A stretch of DNA of 64,000 nucleotides from UBA7960 sp964624065 (lineage in GTDB: Bacteria > Bacteroidota > Bacteroidia > Bacteroidales > UBA7960), in NCBI GenBank assembly GCA_964624065.1, contig CAZUWF010000009.1, positions 1 to 64,000 on the forward strand, in the 5' to 3' direction. This document shows positions 18,123-25,914 of this stretch, one piece after another. Below the pieces are notes generated by a model. The model was not told the origin of the DNA. It worked only from the letters and a program-made list of their open reading frames with translations, and did not search any database. Made by a program: the position numbers and the translations under genes. The number at the start of each line of letters is the position of its first letter. Position 1 is the first letter of the stretch.

Positions 18123-20330
18123 CTATAGAATGCTGTATGCCACTGCCACTCCAACGGTTACCACTGAGGCCATCACCATCAATTTTATGAGAATGTTGAG
18201 GCTAGGGCCAGATGTGTCTTTGAAGGGGTCGCCAACGGTATCGCCAATAACTGCCGCCTTGTGGGCATCGGAATTCTTTCCGCCGTGGTGCCCTTCTTCG
18301 ATGTACTTTTTGGCGTTGTCCCAAGCACCGCCGGCATTTGCCATGAAAATTGCAAGGGCAAAGCCCGAGGTTATGGTTCCTATCAATAATCCGGTTACAC
18401 CGGCTACACCAAAAACAACACCAACCAAAACCGGTATGAAAAGAGCAGCAAACGATGGTATCATCATTTCGCGTTGCGCACCCTTGGTCGAAATTTCGAC
18501 ACACCGTGCATAATCTGGCTCAGCATTTCCCTCCAAAATACCTTTTATCTCCCTGAACTGCCTGCGCACCTCGTCAACCATTTTTTGGGCAGCGCGACCA
18601 ACGGCATTCATTGTCATACCACTAAACAAAAATACAGCCATAACTCCCAAGAATACACCGACGAGAACTTTTGGATTCATCAAGTGGATTTCGTAGTGGT
18701 AAATAAAGTCAATAAACTGGGCATCTTGGGCAGGAACCACACCATTGATGCCATTAATAGGTTCGAAAGGCCTGTCGAGGAACTTAACGAACATAATTTT
18801 TATTTCCTCGAAATATGCTGCCAAAAGAGCCAATGCTGTAAGTGCTGCAGAGCCTATTGCAAAACCCTTACCTGTGGCGGCGGTGGTGTTGCCAAGTTGG
18901 TCAAGGGCATCGGTGCGTTCGCGAACCTTGGGGTCGAGCTTTGACATTTCGGCGTTTCCTCCAGCATTATCGGCTATCGGACCATATGCATCTGTGGCAA
19001 GGGTAATTCCTAAAGTTGAAAGCATGCCCACGGCTGCAATTCCTATTCCGTAAAGGCCCACATTGAGATTTGCCACATCAAATGTAAAGCCTGATGCTAG
19101 GAGGTAGGCAAGTGTAATGGCCACAACAATGATAGCCAGCGGCACGGCCGATGAGAACAGACCGATACCTACTCCCGAAATAATAAGTGTTGCAGGGCCT
19201 GTTTCGGCTGACTTGGCAATCTTTCGGGTAGGTTTGAAGGCCGATGCCGTGAAATACTCGGTTGATTGGCCAATTCCAATTCCCGCCAACAAACCCACCA
19301 CGATCGATCCCCATATGCCAAGGTAGTTTGGAATATTGAGGAAGTACAAAATTCCGAGAGATGCTAAGATTATTAGGCCCGCGCTTACATTTACACCAAA
19401 GCCCAAAGAGCTTAACAATTGTTTCATGGTGGCACCTTCCTTGGTTCTAACCAAAAAGACTCCAATTATTGAAAGAAGGGTTCCAACGGCGGCAATGAGC
19501 ATGGGGGCAATAACCGCACTAAGCTGCAGTTCGGCTGCACCTGCAAAGGCGGCTGCACCCAGAAGGGCGGTGGCAAGAATTGAACCTGCAAATGATTCGA
19601 AAAGGTCGGCTCCCATACCCGCTACATCGCCCACGTTATCGCCCACGTTATCGGCTATGGTGGCCGGGTTGCGTGGATCGTCCTCGGGTATGCCTGCCTC
19701 AACCTTGCCAACAAGGTCGGCACCAACATCGGCAGCCTTAGTATAAATTCCCCCACCTACACGAGCAAACAAAGCTTGCGTGGAGGCACCCATACCAAAG
19801 GTAAGCATTGTAGCTGTAATGGTAAGAAGCTTCATCCCCGCCGAAGCTTCGGGAATGGCAAGGTTCAATATGATAAACCAAATGGAAATATCGAGCAATA
19901 CTAGTCCAACAACAACCAAACCCATCACAGCACCACTGCGAAACGCCAACCTCAGCCCTCCGTTTAGCGATTCGCGGCAAGCATTGGCAACCCTGGCTGA
20001 TGCAAAGGTGGCAGCACGCATACCAAAGAAACCGGCCAAGCCACTAAAAAATCCCCCGGTAATGAATGCAAATGGAACCCAATGGTTTTGGATGTTTAAA
20101 ACGTAAGCCATAATTGCAAAAATCAGGGTAATGACCAAGAATACGACTGTAACAACCTTGTACTGCTGCCTCAAGTAGGCATTGGCACCTGCCCTAACGT
20201 GTTTGGCAATTTTTTTCATCATATCCGTGCCCTCACTGTACCCAAGCATTTGCTTGAAAAAGAAGTAAGCAAAGCCAAGAGCCACAACTGAACTGATTGG
20301 AACAAGCCAAAAAATTAATGGTAAGTTCAT
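18123..20330 (-). CDS. hppA: K+-dependent membrane-bound pyrophosphatase (Na+ and/or H+ pump)
   Basis: 735 residues, about sixteen transmembrane helices. It couples pyrophosphate hydrolysis to ion export across the inner membrane. The active-site loop DVGADLVGKVEAGIPEDDPR (201-220) is followed by DNVGDNVGDVAGMG (227-240) and ADLFES with Glu245 at the position used by Na+-pumping members. In GNTTAATGKG, residues A484 and G487 match the K+-dependent subclass (the K+-independent one has K and T there). The C-terminal GDTVGDPFKDTSGPSLNIL block completes the site. Pumped ion cannot be decided from sequence alone. It has its own promoter and a strong terminator. Confidence 0.95.
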   Translation of the reverse strand: MNLPLIFWLVPISSVVALGFAYFFFKQMLGYSEGTDMMKKIAKHVRAGANAYLRQQYKVVTVVFLVITLIFAIMAYVLNIQNHWVPFAFITGGFFSGLAGFFGMRAATFASARVANACRESLNGGLRLAFRSGAVMGLVVVGLVLLDISIWFIILNLAIPEASAGMKLLTITATMLTFGMGASTQALFARVGGGIYTKAADVGADLVGKVEAGIPEDDPRNPATIADNVGDNVGDVAGMGADLFESFAGSILATALLGAAAFAGAAELQLSAVIAPMLIAAVGTLLSIIGVFLVRTKEGATMKQLLSSLGFGVNVSAGLIILASLGILYFLNIPNYLGIWGSIVVGLLAGIGIGQSTEYFTASAFKPTRKIAKSAETGPATLIISGVGIGLFSSAVPLAIIVVAITLAYLLASGFTFDVANLNVGLYGIGIAAVGMLSTLGITLATDAYGPIADNAGGNAEMSKLDPKVRERTDALDQLGNTTAATGKGFAIGSAALTALALLAAYFEEIKIMFVKFLDRPFEPINGINGVVPAQDAQFIDFIYHYEIHLMNPKVLVGVFLGVMAVFLFSGMTMNAVGRAAQKMVDEVRRQFREIKGILEGNAEPDYARCVEISTKGAQREMMIPSFAALFIPVLVGVVFGVAGVTGLLIGTITSGFALAIFMANAGGAWDNAKKYIEEGHHGGKNSDAHKAAVIGDTVGDPFKDTSGPSLNILIKLMVMASVVTVGVAVAYSIL

Positions 20331-20358
20331 CTTTTTGTTTTTTTGTAAAAATAAAATT

Positions 20359-20372
20359 ATTGATTAATCAAT
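20359..20372. promoter_or_regulatory. Palindrome at the predicted hppA transcription start (possible operator)
   Basis: ATTGATTAATCAAT is a perfect 14-bp palindrome immediately downstream of the hppA -7 box (20374-20381, minus strand). A related imperfect inverted repeat with the same TTGAT...ATCAA half-sites lies at 20487-20510. A DNA-binding protein could use both; this is inference. Confidence 0.3.
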
Positions 20373-20373
20373 G

Positions 20374-20404
20374 CAAATTTAGAGTTTTATGTTAATTGCC
20401 ACAA
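20374..20404 (-). promoter_or_regulatory. Promoter of hppA
   Basis: On the minus strand, TTG (20404-20402) and TAAATTTG (20381-20374) are separated by 20 nt, a full match to the Bacteroidota consensus. The leader would be about 40 nt. Confidence 0.65.
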
Positions 20405-20676
20405 GGTAATTTTCTAAAACCCTTGTCTTGTAGCGTTGGGAGGGTTTAATTTTGATCCAATCAGCTGTAATGCAATTGATTGAAAGAAAGGTTGATATTA
20501 ATCAATCTTTTAGCATTGTCCTTAGGTTATTGTATTGGCTTGGTTAGACTTTGATTATTCTTAGTAATTATTTCGCCATAAGCCATTTCCGGGAATTTTT
20601 GCCTTTTGGCGATTAATTCTAGCAATCCATCATCTTCAAATTTTTTCCCCTTTCAATGTTTCAATATGTTTTTTTG
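20405..20676. other. Divergent intergenic region between hppA and the nuclease gene
   Basis: The gap between the divergent start codons (20331-20746) is 416 nt; this entry covers the part between the two promoters. It contains the imperfect inverted repeat at 20487-20510 and is otherwise A/T-rich without an open frame of note. Confidence 0.35.
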
Positions 20677-20684
20677 TAAATTTG
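20677..20684 (+). promoter_or_regulatory. -7 promoter box for the nuclease-nupC transcript
   Basis: TAAATTTG, a perfect -7 element, 62 nt before the ATG at 20747. The -33 region is not clear (TTTC near 20651). Confidence 0.45.
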
Positions 20685-20746
20685 CTTTTCGCAAATCAAC
20701 ATTTGGGGGATTTTAGCTGCCTTAGCCTTTGCCAATAAGCAATGAA

Positions 20747-21331
20747 ATGAAAAAGATTGAACTTGAAATAATCGGGATATCTTTCAGCCAGTCTCAATCT
20801 GGAGCTTATGCCTTGATCCTAGGCGAAGTAGGCAAAAAAAGGCGGCTGCCGATAATAATAGGCAGTTACGAAGCACAGGCTATTGCAGTGGAGCTCGAAA
20901 AAATGAACCCCACCAGACCGCTCACTCACGATCTTTTCAAGAACTTCGCCACAGCATTCCACATAGACTTGCTGGAAGTAATCATCTACAAGTTTAGCGA
21001 GGGTATTTTCTTTGCCAAGCTAATTTGCCAAGATGGCCGTAAGCAGGTTGAAATTGACTCTCGAACATCTGATGCTGTTGCCCTTGCCATAAGGTTCAAA
21101 TGCAAGATTTTTACCTACGAAGAAATCTTGAAAGAGGCAGGTATGGTGCTTCAGGTTGAAAAGAAGTACTCGCCCGAGGGCATCCTGAAAGCGGAGGTTG
21201 AAAAGGAAGCCGACGACCTTGAGGGGCTTGATTTGGAGGAACTCCAATCACAGCTTAATGAAGCAATCAAAGAGGAGGCATACGAAAAGGCCTCCCGCAT
21301 AAGAGACGAGATAAACCGTAGAAAGAAGTAA
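20747..21331 (+). CDS. Bifunctional nuclease (BFN/DUF151) domain protein with UVR motif
   Basis: 194 residues from ATG 20747 (an upstream TTG at 20729 is less likely). Residues about 1-135 form a bifunctional nuclease domain (DUF151): GISFSQSQSGAYALILGE, LPIIIGSYEAQAIAVELE, RPLTHDLF and RTSDAVALAIRFKCKIF, all family hallmarks. A C-terminal UvrB/UvrC-type helical hairpin (LQSQLNEAIKEEAYEKASRI) follows at about 160-194, the usual Bacteroidota layout. Plant homologues have RNase and DNase activity; the bacterial role is unclear. The nucleoside transporter gene begins 26 nt downstream, so the two are probably co-transcribed. Confidence 0.88.
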   Translation: MKKIELEIIGISFSQSQSGAYALILGEVGKKRRLPIIIGSYEAQAIAVELEKMNPTRPLTHDLFKNFATAFHIDLLEVIIYKFSEGIFFAKLICQDGRKQVEIDSRTSDAVALAIRFKCKIFTYEEILKEAGMVLQVEKKYSPEGILKAEVEKEADDLEGLDLEELQSQLNEAIKEEAYEKASRIRDEINRRKK

Positions 21332-21357
21332 TTAATCATAACCCAAAACCCTCTTTA

Positions 21358-22899
21358 ATGAAATCTATAACCAAATTATTCGCAAAATTGATCATTGCCT
21401 CTCTGCTTGTGGTGTTAAGTGGCGGCGGCGTTATTGCACAAATCTCACCCAACAAACCGGGGGTGGAGCAAACCGAAACCACAGAGTTTACTGGAAATGT
21501 TACCCAATACAATGCATCTGAGGAAGTTGATGAAAATAATTCGGTGACAGATGAGGATGTAGCCACCGCCGAGGGTATGGCAGAAGCACCTGTCTTCAAG
21601 CAGGGTTTCAGCCTTCGTGGGCTTTACAGGGGTTTGATTGGTATGATGTCACTTATTTTCATCGCCTGGCTTTTTAGCAACAATCGGAAGGCCATAAACT
21701 GGAAGGTGGTGGGAATAGGGCTGCTAATACAAGCTGTTTTAGCCTTTAGTATATTGCAAATAGGACCAGTTCAGGGTTTTTTCGAGTTAATAGGTAAGGC
21801 TTTCGTCAAGATACTTGATTTTTCAAAGGCAGGAACAGAGTTTCTTTTTGCCGGGTTCTTGAACACAGAAACCTACGGCTTCATCTTCGCCTTTCAGGTA
21901 TTGCCAACCATTATCTTCTTCTCGGCACTTACCAGCCTGCTTTTTTACCTTGGTATAATTCAAAAGGTGGTTTATGTCTTGGCATTGCTAATGACCAAGG
22001 CGATGAAGATTTCGGGTGCCGAGAGCTTGTCGGTGGCAGGAAACATTTTCTTAGGTCAAACCGAATCGCCGTTGATGATCAAGGCCTACCTTGAAAAAAT
22101 GAACAAATCGGAGATACTGCTTGTGATGACTGGCGGAATGGCCACAATGGCCGGTGGTGTGTTGGCGGCTTATATTGCGTTTTTGGGTGGCGACGATCCC
22201 GTGCAGAGGCTCATCTTTGCCAAACACCTTCTGGCGGCATCAATCATGGCCGCACCAGGTGCAGTGGTCATTGCCAAAATTCTGGCTCCGCAAACCGAAG
22301 AAATTAACCTCGATGTGGAGGTTTCGAAGGATAGGATAGGGAGCAATGTTCTTGATTCAATTTCCAATGGCACCACCGAAGGTCTAAAACTTGCAGCCAA
22401 CGTTGCTGCAATGTTGTTGGTTTTCATTGCCTTCATTGCCCTGTTCAACTTCGCCGCTGGAAAGATTGGCGATTTAACAGGATTGAATTCTAGCATTGCA
22501 GAATTTTCAAACGGACAATACACAAGGTTATCATTACAATTCATCCTCGGGTATGCTTTTAGTCCGATTATGTGGCTCATAGGGATAAGCATGGAGGACA
22601 TAACTCTTGCAGGGAGGCTTCTGGGAGAGAAGGTCATTATGACCGAATTTATTGGATACACGAGCTTGGCCGAATTGAAGGCTGCTGGAGCATTTTCCGA
22701 CCCAAAATCAATAATTATGTCAACCTACCTCCTTTGCGGGTTCGCCAACTTTGCAAGTATTGGAATCCAAATTGGGGGGATAGGCTCACTTGCCCCCGGG
22801 CAAAGGGTTCAGCTTTCCAAGTTTGGTTTGCGAGCCCTTCTTGGTGGAACCATTGCCGCACTAATGAGTGCCACGATGGTGGGTGTAGTACTTGGGTAG
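21358..22899 (+). CDS. Concentrative nucleoside transporter (CNT/NupC family)
   Basis: 513 residues. The CNT core (about 90-513) carries FNTETYGFIFAFQVLPTIIFF-type helices, the NIFLGQTESPLMIKAYL motif that binds nucleoside, TGGMATMAGGVLAAYI, and the C-terminal gate region GFANFASIGIQIGGIG. It imports nucleosides with Na+ or H+. Unusually, a cleavable-type signal sequence (about 1-26, ending VIAQ) and a roughly 50-residue acidic, low-complexity segment precede the first core helix, placing an extra tail outside the membrane. It sits between the nuclease-domain gene and thyA-folA, consistent with salvage of nucleosides for pyrimidine supply. Confidence 0.92.
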   Translation: MKSITKLFAKLIIASLLVVLSGGGVIAQISPNKPGVEQTETTEFTGNVTQYNASEEVDENNSVTDEDVATAEGMAEAPVFKQGFSLRGLYRGLIGMMSLIFIAWLFSNNRKAINWKVVGIGLLIQAVLAFSILQIGPVQGFFELIGKAFVKILDFSKAGTEFLFAGFLNTETYGFIFAFQVLPTIIFFSALTSLLFYLGIIQKVVYVLALLMTKAMKISGAESLSVAGNIFLGQTESPLMIKAYLEKMNKSEILLVMTGGMATMAGGVLAAYIAFLGGDDPVQRLIFAKHLLAASIMAAPGAVVIAKILAPQTEEINLDVEVSKDRIGSNVLDSISNGTTEGLKLAANVAAMLLVFIAFIALFNFAAGKIGDLTGLNSSIAEFSNGQYTRLSLQFILGYAFSPIMWLIGISMEDITLAGRLLGEKVIMTEFIGYTSLAELKAAGAFSDPKSIIMSTYLLCGFANFASIGIQIGGIGSLAPGQRVQLSKFGLRALLGGTIAALMSATMVGVVLG

Positions 22900-23005
22900 T
22901 GATATGCTTTGAGGATTTATCTATAGCAAATGGATCCTTTTAAAAAAGCCCGCGGATTGAGCCGTCGGCTGTTTCAATAGATATTATCCATACCCATTAA
23001 GTTTA

Positions 23006-23797
23006 ATGAAGCAATACCACCAATTACTCGAACATATTTTAAACAACGGGATCAGGAAGGACGACCGCACTGGTACAGGCACGTTGAGTGTTTTTGGATA
23101 CCAAATGAGATTCAACTTGGAAGAAGGATTTCCGGTAGTTACAACCAAGAAGTTGCACCTAAGGAGCATTATTCACGAATTGCTGTGGTTTTTGAAGGGC
23201 GAGACCAACATCAAGTACCTAAAAGAAAACGATGTGCATATTTGGGACGAATGGGCCGACCAAAATGGCAACCTTGGACCGGTGTACGGTGCCCAGTGGC
23301 GCTCCTGGCAATCAAACGGGAAAGTTGTTGATCAGATTTCGCAGTTGGTAAACCAAATTAAGACCAACCCCGACTCGCGAAGACTTCTGGTAAGTGCTTG
23401 GAATGTAGCCGAAATTGACCAGATGGCCCTCCCTCCGTGTCATGTGCTGTTTCAGTTTTACGTTGCCAACGGGAAGTTGTCGTGTCAACTCTACCAAAGA
23501 AGTGCCGATGTTTTTTTGGGCGTTCCCTTCAACATTGCATCATACTCTTTGCTTACGCTAATGCTAGCCCAAGTTTGCGAATTAATGCCCGGCGAGTTCG
23601 TCCATACCTTTGGCGATGCCCACCTTTACCTTAACCATCTTGACCAAGCCAAGTTGCAACTTAGCCGAGAACCACGAAGGCTGCCATTTATGAGACTCAA
23701 TCCTGAGGTGAAGGACATATTTGGTTTCAAGTTTGATGACTTTTACTTGGAAGGTTACGAACCCCACCCACACATAAAGGCACCCGTGGCTGTTTAG
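23006..23797 (+). CDS. thyA: Thymidylate synthase
   Basis: 263 residues, almost exactly the E. coli length. It methylates dUMP to dTMP with methylenetetrahydrofolate, releasing dihydrofolate. Visible are RTGTGTLSVFGYQMRFNL at the N-terminus, the catalytic cysteine C145 in ALPPCHVLFQFYV, QRSADVFLGVPFNIASY (dUMP contacts) and the C-terminal APVAV. folA, which recycles the dihydrofolate, starts 26 nt downstream, so the two form a functional operon. The 106-nt gap after nupC holds only a weak hairpin near 22947-22971. Confidence 0.98.
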   Translation: MKQYHQLLEHILNNGIRKDDRTGTGTLSVFGYQMRFNLEEGFPVVTTKKLHLRSIIHELLWFLKGETNIKYLKENDVHIWDEWADQNGNLGPVYGAQWRSWQSNGKVVDQISQLVNQIKTNPDSRRLLVSAWNVAEIDQMALPPCHVLFQFYVANGKLSCQLYQRSADVFLGVPFNIASYSLLTLMLAQVCELMPGEFVHTFGDAHLYLNHLDQAKLQLSREPRRLPFMRLNPEVKDIFGFKFDDFYLEGYEPHPHIKAPVAV

Positions 23798-23823
23798 CCT
23801 TTTAAATCAAAACTGTACATACA

Positions 23824-24330
23824 ATGGAAGGATTGCAAGCAAGCATTATTGTGGCCTTGGCCAAGAAAAACGTTATAGGGGCCGATAACAAACTCCCCTG
23901 GCACCTGCCTGCCGACCTGCAGCATTTCAAGAGAACCACAATGGGCAATACCATTATTATGGGTCGCAAAACTTTCCAATCAATTGGCCGGTCCCTTCCA
24001 GGGAGAAGAACCATTGTAGTGAGCAAAAATACAAGTTTTGCAGGCTATGGTGTTGAAGTGGCCAAATCGCTCCAAGAAGCCTTGGAGCTTGCCAAAGGGC
24101 CAAAAGAGGTTTTCATTGTTGGTGGAGCCCAAATTTATGACCAGGCCATCAACCTTCCGGTTATAAAAAGCCTACGTGTAACCGAAGTAGATGCTTCCTT
24201 TAATGGCGATTCATTTTTTCCTAAAATTGATAAGCGCAAGTGGAAGCTAATTGAACGAATTGACCACAAGTCAGATGAAAAGAACCCCCATGATTACAGT
24301 TTCCTTACATACCAAAGGATAAAGAGTTGA
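23824..24330 (+). CDS. folA: Dihydrofolate reductase
   Basis: 168 residues. It reduces dihydrofolate to tetrahydrofolate with NADPH. Family blocks are in order: ASIIVALAKKNVIGADNKLPWHLPADL with the substrate-binding acidic residue and Met20-loop region, GNTIIMGRKTFQSIGRSLPGR for NADPH binding, VFIVGGAQIYDQAI, and TEVDASFNGDSFFP near the end. It directly follows thyA by 26 nt. About 290 nt of non-coding sequence follows before the convergent gene; no clear terminator is seen there. Confidence 0.97.
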   Translation: MEGLQASIIVALAKKNVIGADNKLPWHLPADLQHFKRTTMGNTIIMGRKTFQSIGRSLPGRRTIVVSKNTSFAGYGVEVAKSLQEALELAKGPKEVFIVGGAQIYDQAINLPVIKSLRVTEVDASFNGDSFFPKIDKRKWKLIERIDHKSDEKNPHDYSFLTYQRIKS

Positions 24331-24618
24331 TAGGCTGATATGGTGATGCGTGGGTGGGCTTATGGGTTGATAAGGTTGGCGCTTTGAAAATTGTATGTTT
24401 TGGGTTGTTCCTTACGTGCTTTAGACTGTTATTGGTAACTAGTTGGTTTGGCCTAAATTAATCGACTTTGAGTTCGAATTTGGTAATTGAGCCATTCCCA
24501 CAAAGTAAAAACTTCATTAACATCTTACAATTTTTAAATTAAAGGTTGGAATTTCGAAATTATTTTTTTCCATCTTCTCTGCCAATTTTTCGCCCCTTCA
24601 TTTATTACTCCTTCTCCA

Positions 24619-25881
24619 TTACGTTTTTTGCTTCTGTTTTCTCGCTGCCGGAAACAGTACGTTGTTGAGGATAAGCCTATAGCCTGGCGAATTGGGAAAG
24701 TTATCCAAATCTGTTGGGATATCGCCAACGTAATGCCGGTAGTCTTCGGGGTCGTGTCCTCCCAAAAAAGTAAAGGTTCCGTTTCCAAAGGAGCCATGAA
24801 TGTACCTTGCCTCGTTTTTTGCCTTTGTTTCGCCAAGGATAGTCACGTTGGGTTTTATGGTTTCGTTTCTGAAAGCTGTGGCTTGCCCCATAAACCCCTT
24901 AAGAACTGTGGCGTGGTTTTGAGCCAACATTGTGGGCACCACGTCCCATTTTGCCGAGAACTCGAAAAGTGTAAAAAAGTCGGACAATTCATTTCGGTTA
25001 ATTTTGACCACGTCAATATTGGATTTTTCGTAAATCGCCGGGTTTGTATTTATGATAAAATTGTGAAATGCAAAAGTTTTCGAAAAGTCCAATTTTTGTT
25101 GTGCCTCTGGGTCCATTATGCTGCCATCAAAAACCTCGTGCAAAATATCCACCCCATCAGCTGCAAGGGCTATGTCAAGGCTTTCGGGTGCAGAGCACAT
25201 TGCGAACAAGTACCCCCCTCCGGAAACAAAATCCCTTATTTTCTTTGCCACGGCCAATTTCATTTGCGACACCTTTGAAAACCCAAGCTTTCGGGCAATA
25301 CCCTCCTGAAATTTCACATCGTCCTGATACCATTGTTCGTTCCTGAAACTTGCCCAAAACTTGCCATATTGACCCGTAAAGTCTTCGTGGTGCAGGTGGA
25401 GCCAATCGTACATAGGCAAAACACCCCTTACAACATCCTCGTCGTAAATCCTGTAGTAGGGTATTTCGGCGTAGGTTAGCACTAAGGTTACGGCATCGTT
25501 CCAAGGAAGGGTGTTTGGTGGGGTGTAAACCGCAATACGCGGCACCTTGTGAAGCCGAATTTCCTCCTTGTTCACGTTGGGGTTGGAAATCTCCTCTAGG
25601 ATGGCATCGGCCTGGATGTTGGCAATGATCTGAATTGTAACCCCCCTGGCAAAGCACTCCTCTTCAAAAACCCGGCTGTGTGGAAACATAAAACTACCCC
25701 CACGGTAATTTAGCAACCAGCTAACCTCAACATTCTTGGTTAGGACCAAATAGGCAATACCGTAAGCCTTGAGGTGGTTTCTTTGGGAGTCGTCCATAGG
25801 CACCAAAATATGAGCCGAAAAACCTGCTGCCATTTGCATCCACAACAAGGCACAAACAATAAACTTCCTAAAAAGCACCAT
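24619..25881 (-). CDS. Secreted protein of the Bacteroidota family labelled 'asparagine synthetase B'
   Basis: 420 residues with a Sec signal peptide (hydrophobic about 7-22). It belongs to a conserved Bacteroidota family recognisable by ILVPMDDSQRNHLKAYGIAY, VEVSWLLNYRGGSFM, and LPMYDWLHLHHEDFTGQYGK. Databases often label it asparagine synthetase B, but I see no PurF-type N-terminal cysteine, no PP-loop synthetase motif, and it is exported, so that name is likely wrong. It has a glutamine-amidotransferase-like stretch (FVSGGGYLFAMCSAPESLDIAL) and a second one (GTFTFLGGHDPEDY), so a GATase-like envelope protein is plausible. It follows dnaB on the minus strand with a 33-nt gap. Confidence 0.8.
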   Translation of the reverse strand: MVLFRKFIVCALLWMQMAAGFSAHILVPMDDSQRNHLKAYGIAYLVLTKNVEVSWLLNYRGGSFMFPHSRVFEEECFARGVTIQIIANIQADAILEEISNPNVNKEEIRLHKVPRIAVYTPPNTLPWNDAVTLVLTYAEIPYYRIYDEDVVRGVLPMYDWLHLHHEDFTGQYGKFWASFRNEQWYQDDVKFQEGIARKLGFSKVSQMKLAVAKKIRDFVSGGGYLFAMCSAPESLDIALAADGVDILHEVFDGSIMDPEAQQKLDFSKTFAFHNFIINTNPAIYEKSNIDVVKINRNELSDFFTLFEFSAKWDVVPTMLAQNHATVLKGFMGQATAFRNETIKPNVTILGETKAKNEARYIHGSFGNGTFTFLGGHDPEDYRHYVGDIPTDLDNFPNSPGYRLILNNVLFPAARKQKQKT

Positions 25882-25914
25882 TGTAAAAAAATGTATAAAA
25901 AAATCCTTGGAAAA

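Noticed and set aside
19336..19746. 136-codon plus-strand frame inside hppA
   Set aside because: It lies opposite the conserved pyrophosphatase core; its composition (rich in Ala, Pro, Thr) is what the antisense of a GC-richer membrane gene gives.
22170..22661. 163-codon minus-strand frame inside the nucleoside transporter gene
   Set aside because: Shadow of the transporter coding sequence; no family features.
24628..25278. 216-codon plus-strand frame opposite the 'asparagine synthetase B'-like gene
   Set aside because: The minus strand carries strong family conservation; the plus frame is Cys/His-rich shadow sequence.
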